In this document: positions 1-5,384 of the stretch, one piece after another
Layout: each line of letters begins with the position of its first letter
How positions within the stretch are numbered: the stretch's first letter is position 1
NCBI GenBank assembly: GCA_945221685.1
Contig: CALYNN010000053.1
Span: 1-9,237, forward strand
DNA length: 9,237 nt
DNA from: an uncultured Clostridia bacterium
GTDB lineage: Bacteria; Bacillota; Clostridia; Oscillospirales; Acutalibacteraceae
Direction of reading: 5' to 3'
Program-made: the position numbers and the translations under genes
The notes under the pieces: model-generated
Databases searched by the model: none
What the model saw: the letters and a program-made list of their open reading frames with translations, nothing else
Told to the model about the DNA's origin: nothing

Positions 1-391
1 CTGTTGAAGGACCGCAGTCATCAAGAAGCTCCTTAACCTTTTCCTTAACAACATCGTCGTTTGAGCCGATGATGGTAGGACCGCCTGCCTGAAGGAAATC
101 AAAATACTCGTTGCCGTCAATATCCCAAAGTCTGTTGCCCTTTGCCTTTGTCATAACTATCGGGAAAGGATAGTTGAAAGCAAGGTTGTGCTGAACACCG
201 CCAGGGATGATATTCTTTGCCTCGGTAATCATTTCCTTTGATTTTGCGCATTTCTTTTCAAAATACTCTTCTTCGTATTCCTTAAGAGCTGCACGGTTGA
301 TAGAATAAATCGGTTTTTTGATGAGCGCGTCAAGCTGAGCTGTAAGCACCGCTGCATCGGGATACTCGGTAATTGCAAATCTTGTATCCAT
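1..391 (-). CDS. Class III aminotransferase, glutamate-1-semialdehyde aminomutase-like (N-terminal part)
   Basis: The frame is open from an ATG at 391 to the window edge, giving the first 130 residues. It begins MDTRFAITEY. Around residues 63-65 it has the IPGG motif, followed by PFPIVMTKAKGNRLWDIDGN and an EYFDF stretch. This is the usual N-terminal signature of PLP-dependent class III (fold type I) aminotransferases, closest in layout to glutamate-1-semialdehyde 2,1-aminomutase and the generic 'aspartate aminotransferase family' proteins. The catalytic lysine lies outside the window, so activity cannot be judged. The start is supported by an AAGGGGG ribosome site about 9 bases upstream. The gene diverges from the tetR/kinase pair and has its own promoter and two operator-like repeats. 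No haem-synthesis genes are visible, so a true hemL role is not supported; a catabolic amino-sugar or amino-acid transamination is as likely. Confidence 0.82.
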   Translation of the reverse strand, partial: MDTRFAITEYPDAAVLTAQLDALIKKPIYSINRAALKEYEEEYFEKKCAKSKEMITEAKNIIPGGVQHNLAFNYPFPIVMTKAKGNRLWDIDGNEYFDFLQAGGPTIIGSNDDVVKEKVKELLDDCGPST

Positions 392-419
392 TATGTAATT
401 CCCCCTTAATATATATTGT

Positions 420-435
420 GTGAGCGACCGCTCAC
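420..435. promoter_or_regulatory. Operator-like inverted repeat 1 (putative TetR-family site)
   Basis: GTGAGCGACCGCTCAC is a perfect 7-bp inverted repeat (GTGAGCG/CGCTCAC) around a 2-bp centre. Its length and symmetry fit TetR-family operators, and a TetR-family gene lies about 220 bases away and divergent. It sits roughly 35-50 bases downstream of the predicted aminotransferase start site, so a bound dimer would act as a roadblock. It is not followed by a T-tract, so it is not an intrinsic terminator. That the neighbouring TetR protein binds here is inference. Confidence 0.6.
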
Positions 436-445
436 CCTTTTGGGC

Positions 446-461
446 GTGAGCAACTACTCAC
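446..461. promoter_or_regulatory. Operator-like inverted repeat 2 (putative TetR-family site)
   Basis: GTGAGCAACTACTCAC repeats the GTGAG...CTCAC arms of repeat 1 within the same total length of 16 bp. The six central bases (CAACTA) are less symmetric, so it looks like a weaker copy. Its centre is 26 bp from that of repeat 1, and it lies about 9-24 bases after the predicted start site of the minus-strand promoter. Two like sites in tandem suggest cooperative or paired dimer binding. Confidence 0.52.
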
Positions 462-476
462 TGAATTTACACTTTA

Positions 477-504
477 AGTATATCACTTTTTAACGATTTG
501 TCAA
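477..504 (-). promoter_or_regulatory. Sigma-A promoter of the class III aminotransferase gene
   Basis: On the minus strand TTGACA (499-504) is a perfect -35 box and TATACT (477-482) a 5/6 -10 box, with a 16-bp spacer. Transcription would start near 470, giving a leader of about 80 bases before the ATG at 391. Both operator-like repeats lie inside that leader, downstream of the start site. Confidence 0.7.
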
Positions 505-654
505 ATGTTTTTCGGTTAAAATTTAGTCATTTTTATTGCAAATTATTTCAATAAATGGTAGTATAACAACTATAAACCACAAAATGTAAAAAGGATTTGT
601 AGAGTTTCCACAAATTAGAGCTGCTTTTTTGTGCAACACTACAAAAATTTTAAA

Positions 655-1320
655 ATGATTGAAAAGAAGCATTACAAGGAAGCATTTGAAAGAATAGACG
701 ACGAGAGAAAAAACAAAATACTTGAAATAGGTATTGAAGAGTTTTCCTCTAACGGCTTTGAAAAAGCAAACATAAACATCATTGCCAAAAAGGCAGGAAT
801 ATCAATAGGCCTTATGTATAAGTATTTCGCCACAAAGGAGGACCTGTTTATTACCTGTCTGCGCTATGGAATGGATATTCTCGAGGAAGCGTTAAACAGC
901 ATTCTTGTCAGCGACGATAAGCTTTTGGTAAAGGCAGAGAAGCTTATCCGCACCATCTGCTCTCACTCAAAAAAGCACACAAATTACATAAAAATGTATA
1001 ACGAAATTTGCGCCGAAAAGGGCTCTTACGACAGAATTCATATTATAGTTGAGGAAATTGAAAGCAAGCGCAGCTCAATATATATTACCGCATTAGGTCA
1101 GGCGCTGGCAAAGGGCGATGTAAGAGAAGATATGGACACAAGGCTTTTTGCTTTCTTTCTTGATAATCTGCTTACCGATTTGCAGTTTGCCTATACCTGC
1201 GACTATTACAGAGAAAAGTTCAGAAACTACACGGGCATAGATATAAACGAGGCTGACGACGAAAAGATAATTTCTCAGCTTTTAAAGTTTATTGAATCCG
1301 CATTCACTTTCAGTAAATAA
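655..1320 (+). CDS. TetR/AcrR-family transcriptional regulator
   Basis: This is a 221-residue protein if read from the ATG at 655. An N-terminal helix-turn-helix covers roughly residues 18-65: the core helix has KILEIGIEEFSSNGFEKA, followed by the recognition region IIAKKAGISIGLMYKYF and KEDLF. This is the standard TetR_N pattern. The remaining 150 or so residues form a helical ligand-binding and dimerisation domain that I cannot assign to a named subfamily. A GTG at 631 in the same frame would add 8 residues; neither start has a convincing ribosome site, and 655 is preferred because it is ATG and leaves the HTH complete. The gene is 33 bases upstream of the FGGY kinase, probably in one transcript, and divergent from the aminotransferase. 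It probably represses that gene through the GTGAG...CTCAC repeats and responds to a pathway metabolite (inference). Confidence 0.88.
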   Translation: MIEKKHYKEAFERIDDERKNKILEIGIEEFSSNGFEKANINIIAKKAGISIGLMYKYFATKEDLFITCLRYGMDILEEALNSILVSDDKLLVKAEKLIRTICSHSKKHTNYIKMYNEICAEKGSYDRIHIIVEEIESKRSSIYITALGQALAKGDVREDMDTRLFAFFLDNLLTDLQFAYTCDYYREKFRNYTGIDINEADDEKIISQLLKFIESAFTFSK

Positions 1321-1353
1321 CAAAATTTATTTGTTTAGGAGGACAAAGCAAAT

Positions 1354-2967
1354 ATGAGCAAATATGTAATCACCTACGACATCGGAACCACCGGTATCAA
1401 AACCTGCTTAATCGAAATTGACGACGCTATGAAAATTTTAGCCTCGGCAACTGCAGGCTACGGTCTTTATGTTGACGACGAAACAGGCGTTAAGGGCGGA
1501 GCTGAGCAGGACGCTGACGAATGGTGGGAGGCTATGTGCTGTACCACAAAGGCAGTTTTTGAGAAAATGCCCGGCATAACAAAGGAGCAAATTGAAGGCA
1601 TTAGCTTTTGCTCGGCAATGCAGGGACTTGTGCTTGTTGATAAAGATGGCAACTGTATCCGCAGACCTATGACTTATATGGACCAGCGTGCAAGAGAAGA
1701 GCTGAAAAATGGTATTGCTCACGGTGTTCAGGTTGCCGGTGCGGAGGTTACAAAGGCTCTTAAATATCTTTATTACACAAACGCAGTGTCCTCCTCTGTT
1801 AAAGACCCTATTTGGAAATACAGATGGGTAAAGGAAAACGAGCCTGAAAACTATAATAAGATTTACAAATGGCTTGATATTAAGGAATACCTTATATGCC
1901 GTGCCAGCGGTGAATTTGTTATGACTCAGGATTCTGCCTTTGCTACTCTGCTTTACGACACGAGAAAGGGCCACGAGGGTTGGTGCAAGCCTATCTGCGA
2001 TATGGTTGGAGTTGATATTAACCACCTTCCGTCTATTAAAAAATGTACCGAAAAGGTTGGCGAAATAACCGAAAAGGCTGCGGCAGAGCTTGGACTTGCA
2101 AAGGGTACTGCCGTTTACGGCGGCGGCGGAGACGCTTCGCTTATCGGCGTAGGTGCCGGAGCAGTAGATAACGGCGACACACATATTTATTCAGGCACAT
2201 CGGGCTGGGTAGGAACAGTTGTTCCCGAGCAGGTTGTTGACGCAGGCGCAATGATGGCGGCTATCGTCGGCGCCGATCCCGAATCCTTTAACTATTTCGG
2301 TGAGCTTGAAACCTCTAACAAATGCGTCGGCTGGGTTAAAGACCACCTTGCTCTTGATGAAATAGGTGTGTTCCTTAAAAAATACGGCAACGCAGCAGAC
2401 AGCTTTGAGCAGGTTGAATTTAATATGTATGACTATCTTGAGGAGGTTATTGACACAATTCCGGCAGGCTCCAACGGCGTTGTATTTACACCGTGGCTTC
2501 ACGGCAACCGCTGTCCCTTTGAGGATCCCAATGCCGCAGGTATGTTCTTTAACATTCGCCTTGAAACAGGCAAAACAGAGCTTATCAGAAGTGTTGTTGA
2601 GGGCATTTGCTTCCATATGAGATGGATGCTTGAAAGACAGGAGAAAAAGGTTAAGACCTCTGGATCCGTTCGTTTCTGCGGCGGCGGAGCCTTAGGCGAG
2701 GCAACCTGCCAGATTCTTGCAGATATTTTGCAGAGAGATGTGGTAGTTGTTGAGTCACCGCAGAACATAGGAGCAGTAGGCGCCGCCTGTTGTATTGCAG
2801 TAGGAATGGGTATCATTTCTTCTATGAAGGATGTTAAGAAGCTTATTCCCATTAAGACTACATACCACCCCAACAAAGCCAACAAGGCAGTTTACGACAG
2901 AAACTTTAAGGTTTTCCAAAACCTATATAAGTGCAACAAAAAGAATTTTGAAATCCTTAACGGATAA
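1354..2967 (+). CDS. FGGY-family carbohydrate kinase, xylulokinase-like
   Basis: This 537-residue protein is an ATP-dependent sugar kinase of the actin/hexokinase fold. The N-terminal phosphate loop is YDIGTTGIKT (about 8-17). The substrate side shows AMQG (88-91) and MTYMDQRA (107-114), which matches the xylulokinase-type M-x-x-x-D-x-R pattern, and the FGGY first domain has KYRWVKENEP. The likely catalytic base is D260 in GGGGDAS. The C-terminal ATP site shows FCGGGALGEATCQILADIL (441-459) and then SPQNIGAVGAA. E. coli XylB is about 484 residues, so this copy is a little longer. A strong AGGAGG (1337-1342) sits 11 bases before the ATG. Substrate is uncertain: a ketopentose such as xylulose is the default, but no xylose isomerase or transporter is adjacent, and other FGGY substrates are possible. 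Acts in the cytosol, probably with the neighbouring aminotransferase. Confidence 0.85.
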   Translation: MSKYVITYDIGTTGIKTCLIEIDDAMKILASATAGYGLYVDDETGVKGGAEQDADEWWEAMCCTTKAVFEKMPGITKEQIEGISFCSAMQGLVLVDKDGNCIRRPMTYMDQRAREELKNGIAHGVQVAGAEVTKALKYLYYTNAVSSSVKDPIWKYRWVKENEPENYNKIYKWLDIKEYLICRASGEFVMTQDSAFATLLYDTRKGHEGWCKPICDMVGVDINHLPSIKKCTEKVGEITEKAAAELGLAKGTAVYGGGGDASLIGVGAGAVDNGDTHIYSGTSGWVGTVVPEQVVDAGAMMAAIVGADPESFNYFGELETSNKCVGWVKDHLALDEIGVFLKKYGNAADSFEQVEFNMYDYLEEVIDTIPAGSNGVVFTPWLHGNRCPFEDPNAAGMFFNIRLETGKTELIRSVVEGICFHMRWMLERQEKKVKTSGSVRFCGGGALGEATCQILADILQRDVVVVESPQNIGAVGAACCIAVGMGIISSMKDVKKLIPIKTTYHPNKANKAVYDRNFKVFQNLYKCNKKNFEILNG

Positions 2968-2993
2968 TAAAAACAAGTTAATAAGCATAACAA

Positions 2994-3036
2994 ATCAGCC
3001 GCAGAGCATAATACTCTACGGCTGATGCTTTTATTT
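2994..3036. terminator. Intrinsic terminator between convergent genes
   Basis: Arms 2994-3006 and 3014-3026 form a 13-bp stem with one C/A mismatch (3002/3018) and the 7-base loop CATAATA. On the plus strand it is followed by GCTTTTATTT, a moderate T-tract ending the tetR-kinase transcript 27 bases after the kinase stop. On the minus strand the bases that follow (TTTGTTATGC) are less T-rich, but the hairpin lies just past the stop of the convergent membrane-protein gene, so it may serve both. Confidence 0.75.
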
Positions 3037-3728
3037 CAGTAATTTATTTCGTTGTTTAGCAATCTGCCCCGTGAATTCCATTCAGCAAGTGTAGCGGGAT
3101 AATAAACCTTTGAGCTTCCGTCGTAATAATAGTCATATTCCTCATTATATTTCAGCTTGTTATCCTTATCGTAATAAAGATAACCCTCGCCGTCAACATA
3201 ACAGAAAACACAATTTAATCTGTCGCCTGTTTCAACACAAACCAAATCTCCGTCAAATTCAAAGCCGTCAAGCTTATATGTATTTCCGTCTCTGTCATAA
3301 TAAAGAATGTCTTCCTTTGAGTCGTAGGGATTACCCTTCATATCGTAAAAGGTTGAATTTTTACCGATTATATTATCAATAGCAGAAAAAGCAGAGGAAA
3401 ACAGGGTGTCCATAGGCATTTCGTTAAAGGCTGTTTTGGACGCAAAATTAACAATAAATGTTGATGCAAACAGAATTACTGCACAAGCAAGCAACGGTTT
3501 ACTTCTTGCCTTGGGCGGTTCAGGACCTTCGTTTTCTGTCCTTACTTTACGATTAGAAAGCTTAAAGATTATAAAACCTATCCATCCGAATAATAATGTT
3601 ATGGCTACATATTTTCCTTTATGATTAATTCCCTTTTCATTACACTCGCTGTTAACCGAGCAGGCAAGCACAACGGAAAACGCCACCGATAAAGCGGCGT
3701 ATAATACTGCTAATATTGTTGCACCCAT
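3036..3728 (-). CDS. Membrane protein with Tyr/Asp-rich repeat tail, unknown function
   Basis: I do not recognise a named family in this 230-residue protein. Hydrophobic segments lie at about residues 3-24, 39-57 and 78-97, with a charged linker (59-77) between the second and third. After the third helix comes a soluble domain of about 130 residues holding five degenerate units of the form [FY]-[YV]-D-x-x-[GNS]-x-x-Y: FYDMKGNPY (127-135), YYDRDGNTY (143-151), YVDGEGYLY (177-185), YYDKDNKLKY (185-194) and YYDGSSKVY (201-209). Two cysteines (173, 176) sit in NCVFCY. The repeats recall aromatic/Asp-Gly motifs of surface-exposed proteins, but no function follows from that. The start is supported by AAGGAG (3738-3743), 9 bases before the ATG. 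The 3' relic of a similar gene lies just upstream. A low-confidence promoter, GTGACT-16-TATTAT, is at 3825-3852. Confidence 0.7.
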   Translation of the reverse strand: MGATILAVLYAALSVAFSVVLACSVNSECNEKGINHKGKYVAITLLFGWIGFIIFKLSNRKVRTENEGPEPPKARSKPLLACAVILFASTFIVNFASKTAFNEMPMDTLFSSAFSAIDNIIGKNSTFYDMKGNPYDSKEDILYYDRDGNTYKLDGFEFDGDLVCVETGDRLNCVFCYVDGEGYLYYDKDNKLKYNEEYDYYYDGSSKVYYPATLAEWNSRGRLLNNEINY

Positions 3729-3749
3729 ATAGCATCACTCCTTACAAGG

Positions 3750-3832
3750 CTAATCATAATTTACAAGAGGCAAGCCTGTTTGACTGTCAACAAGCTTTCC
3801 GTCGGCATCCCAGCTTACATACACATAATACT
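3750..3832 (-). pseudogene. 3' relic of a repeat-protein gene, related to the downstream membrane protein
   Basis: Read on the minus strand, 3832 to 3750 is an open frame ending in TAG. It encodes a protein-like tail containing YYVYVSWDADGKLVD and ending in SQTGLPLVNYD. The WDADGKLV unit fits the Tyr/Asp-Gly repeat of the protein encoded at 3036-3728, and both tails end a few residues after an Asn-Tyr pair or similar. No proper start codon with a ribosome site exists: a GTG at 3823 would give 24 residues with no Shine-Dalgarno, and the frame closes at a TGA near 3850. The nrdR terminator lies about 30 bases upstream. The best reading is that the 5' part of a tandem paralogue was deleted, leaving its last codons 22 bases before the next gene's ATG. 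A short real ORF cannot be excluded. Confidence 0.45.
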
Positions 3833-3862
3833 GAAAAATACAAAAAAGTCACCCAAAAGGCG

Positions 3863-3900
3863 AAAAAAGGTCTGTAAAATGTAAAACACAATACAGACCT
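3863..3900 (-). terminator. Intrinsic terminator of nrdR
   Basis: On the minus strand a perfect 9-bp stem AGGTCTGTA/TACAGACCT (3892-3900 and 3868-3876) with a 15-base loop is followed by six T residues (3868-3863 read backwards). It begins 8 bases after the nrdR stop codon. It separates nrdR from the repeat-protein gene downstream, which therefore needs its own promoter. Confidence 0.85.
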
Positions 3901-3907
3901 TATATTT

Positions 3908-4351
3908 TTACATTCTTGAAATTTCGTCGCTGAATGCCTGCGCGCTGTCAAACTCCTTATATACAGACGCAAAGCGAACATAGGCAACCTCATCTATTGC
4001 CTTAAGCTTTTCCATAATAAGCTCGCCTATTCTTGCAGAGGTAACCTCTCGGTCGATAGCAGACTGAAGTGTTGCCTCAATCTCGCCGATTGCTGCTTCA
4101 AGCTCCGAAACGGTAACTGACCTTTTTTCACAGGCACGAAGCATACCCTTAAGAATTTTGTTACGATCAAACACCTCACGGCTTTTATCCTTTTTAATAA
4201 CGATAATCGGAACATCCTCTATTGTTTCATAGGTAGTAAAGCGCTTACTGCACTGAAGGCACTCACGCCTTCTGCGGATGCGCTCATTTTCGTCGGTAGG
4301 ACGGGAGTCGATTACCTTGCTTTCCTCGAAACCGCAAAACGGACATTTCAT
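3908..4351 (-). CDS. nrdR: NrdR, transcriptional repressor of ribonucleotide reductase genes
   Basis: NrdR is a nucleotide-sensing repressor that binds NrdR boxes before ribonucleotide reductase operons, using ATP/dATP loading of its ATP-cone to set its oligomeric state. The 147-residue product is the normal family length. It shows the N-terminal zinc ribbon (MKCPFCG with C3 and C6, and C31 and C34 in RRRRECLQC), the SKVIDSRP signature and FTTYE. The ATP-cone follows from about residue 46 (PIIVIKKD through KSREVFDRNKI) to about 135. I place the start at 4351 rather than at the in-frame ATG at 4369, because MKCPFCG is the family's usual N-terminus and AGGGGG (4360-4365) lies 8 bases upstream of it. 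No ribonucleotide reductase genes are in the window. The gene has its own promoter with an NrdR box and its own terminator. Confidence 0.96.
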   Translation of the reverse strand: MKCPFCGFEESKVIDSRPTDENERIRRRRECLQCSKRFTTYETIEDVPIIVIKKDKSREVFDRNKILKGMLRACEKRSVTVSELEAAIGEIEATLQSAIDREVTSARIGELIMEKLKAIDEVAYVRFASVYKEFDSAQAFSDEISRM

Positions 4352-4359
4352 TGCATAAT

Positions 4360-4365
4360 CCCCCT
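4360..4365 (-). promoter_or_regulatory. Ribosome binding site deciding the nrdR start
   Basis: AGGGGG on the minus strand lies 8 bases before the ATG at 4351. It lies inside the reading frame that would follow from the upstream ATG at 4369, so it favours the shorter 147-residue NrdR. Confidence 0.7.
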
Positions 4366-4399
4366 GCAAAAAAGAATATAATACTGAGCATTAATATTT

Positions 4400-4427
4400 G
4401 TTAAAGGAAAAATTTTCTTTCCTTAAC
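4400..4427. repeat. Inverted repeat at the 5' end of the nrdR leader
   Basis: GTTAAAGGAAA (4400-4410) and TTTCCTTAAC (4418-4427) are inverted copies apart from one extra A. In the nrdR transcript, predicted to begin near 4428, this would fold as a hairpin at the extreme 5' end with a loop of about seven bases. A role in mRNA stability or as a regulator site is possible but not shown. Confidence 0.4.
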
Positions 4428-4434
4428 TTTTGTA

Positions 4435-4463
4435 ATTATAACACAATATATAGTAAAATGCAA
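4435..4463 (-). promoter_or_regulatory. nrdR promoter
   Basis: On the minus strand TTGCAT (4458-4463) and a perfect TATAAT (4435-4440) are separated by exactly 17 bp. Transcription would start near 4428, giving a leader of about 77 bases to the nrdR ATG. The promoter follows the stop of the EamA permease gene by about 30 bases. Confidence 0.72.
4441..4456. promoter_or_regulatory. NrdR box
   Basis: ACACAATATATAGTAA matches 14 of 16 positions of the NrdR box as I remember it (ACACWATATATWGTGT), failing only at the last two bases. It fills the spacer between the -35 and -10 boxes of the nrdR promoter, so bound NrdR would exclude RNA polymerase. NrdR normally uses two boxes: a second symmetric core, CAATATATTG, lies at 4481-4490, but its centre is 37 bp away rather than the usual whole number of helical turns. 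Confidence 0.65.
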
Positions 4464-4474
4464 GCAATTTTACT
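4452..4474. repeat. 8-bp inverted repeat over the nrdR -35 box
   Basis: AGTAAAAT (4452-4459) and ATTTTACT (4467-4474) are perfect inverted copies around seven bases. The repeat covers the -35 hexamer of nrdR and overlaps the end of the NrdR box. It could be part of an extended operator. It is too AT-rich and lacks a T-tract to be a convincing terminator for the upstream permease gene. Confidence 0.4.
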
Positions 4475-4493
4475 TTACACCAATATATTGAAG

Positions 4494-5384
4494 CTATTTT
4501 ACTGTTTTGCGGCGATGCTCCCTGTTATTGTATATAAACATCCAAACAGCCATTGCACAAATTATAAAGTAGCCGACAAACGACCACAAATCAGGCACCT
4601 GACCGCCAAGGAAAAAGTAGCCGCTGATTGCCGTAAAAATAACATTTGAATAATCGTATATAGATATTTCTCTGCTTGGTGCAAAGGTATATGCGGCAGT
4701 AATTGCAAACTGACCGCCTGCGGCGCAAACGCCCACAAGCAAAAGGTAAATCCACTGCATTTTAGTCATAGGGTGAAAATTGAAAATCAGATACGGCGCA
4801 GTTACCACGCAGGAAAAAAGAGAAAAATAGAAAACAGTGACTCTGCCGTTTTCGCCCATATTTCCCATATGTCGTACGCAGGTATATGCCGCACCTGCCG
4901 CCATGCCGCCTGCAAAGCCGCACAGAGAGGGTATTATCTCTACATTAGCCATTGTAGGCTTAATAACAAACATAGCACCCACAAAGGCAACTGCTATGGC
5001 CGCCGCCTGCCGAGGCTTAACCTTTTCTTTAAGGAATATCGCCGAAAAAATCAAGGTAAAAAAGGGACTCATTTTATTGAGTATAGCCGCGTCGGCAGTT
5101 GAAGCCATTTGAGTAGTTGCATAAAAATTTCCAAACACACCAAGCAAGCCTACAGAGGAACGGATTAAATGATACTTAAAACAACCCTTGTGAGGCTTAA
5201 AGCTTTCTTTATATTTAAGCAGAGTAGCCGTTGCAATAAAAAGTGCAACAAGATTTCTGAAAAACACCTTTTGAACAACGGGCACATCGCCCGACAGGTT
5301 TATAAAGCTGCTCATTCCACTAAAGCAAAGAGCAGACAGCAATATACATAAAATACCCTTTGTTCTGTTATTTACATTTGCCAT
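4494..5384 (-). CDS. EamA/DMT-family membrane permease
   Basis: This 296-residue inner-membrane protein has the drug/metabolite transporter layout of about ten helices in two EamA repeats (roughly residues 10-142 and 153-286). Landmarks are the start of helix 1 with ILCILLSALCFSGMSS, the short IFLKEKVKPRQ loop at the end of repeat 1's helix 4 region (about 116-126) and the matching FFLGGQVPD in repeat 2 (about 257-265). A basic C-terminus (NNREHRRKTVK) lies in the cytosol. EamA members export metabolites, often amino acids, or take up small molecules; the substrate cannot be read from sequence. The ATG at 5384 overlaps the end of the TIM-barrel gene by 13 bases, and only a weak, distant TAAGGAA precedes it, so translation is probably coupled. 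Likely handles a product or substrate of the two enzymes upstream (inference). Confidence 0.88.
   Translation of the reverse strand: MANVNNRTKGILCILLSALCFSGMSSFINLSGDVPVVQKVFFRNLVALFIATATLLKYKESFKPHKGCFKYHLIRSSVGLLGVFGNFYATTQMASTADAAILNKMSPFFTLIFSAIFLKEKVKPRQAAAIAVAFVGAMFVIKPTMANVEIIPSLCGFAGGMAAGAAYTCVRHMGNMGENGRVTVFYFSLFSCVVTAPYLIFNFHPMTKMQWIYLLLVGVCAAGGQFAITAAYTFAPSREISIYDYSNVIFTAISGYFFLGGQVPDLWSFVGYFIICAMAVWMFIYNNREHRRKTVK

Noticed and set aside
392..654. A riboswitch or attenuator in the gap between the divergent genes.
   Set aside because: I see the minus-strand promoter, two 16-bp repeats and only a weak 6-bp AT-rich stem (595-600/610-615). There is no conserved riboswitch-like core and no stem with T-tract. 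No convincing promoter spacing was found for tetR either (TTGCAA at 536 and TATAAC at 562 are 20 bp apart).
631..654. GTG at 631 as the tetR start.
   Set aside because: It is possible but has no good ribosome site, adds eight residues outside the HTH domain, and an ATG follows in frame at 655. Kept only as an alternative.
1438..2885. Long minus-strand open frames inside the FGGY kinase gene (for example 1438-2184, 2191-2616, 2499-2885).
   Set aside because: They are shadows of the kinase codons: no ribosome sites, no recognisable motifs, Cys/Arg-rich low-quality translations, and the kinase itself has clear motifs over its full length.
4352..4369. ATG at 4369 as the nrdR start.
   Set aside because: It would add six residues before the conserved MKCPFCG start and would bury the AGGGGG ribosome site inside the coding region.
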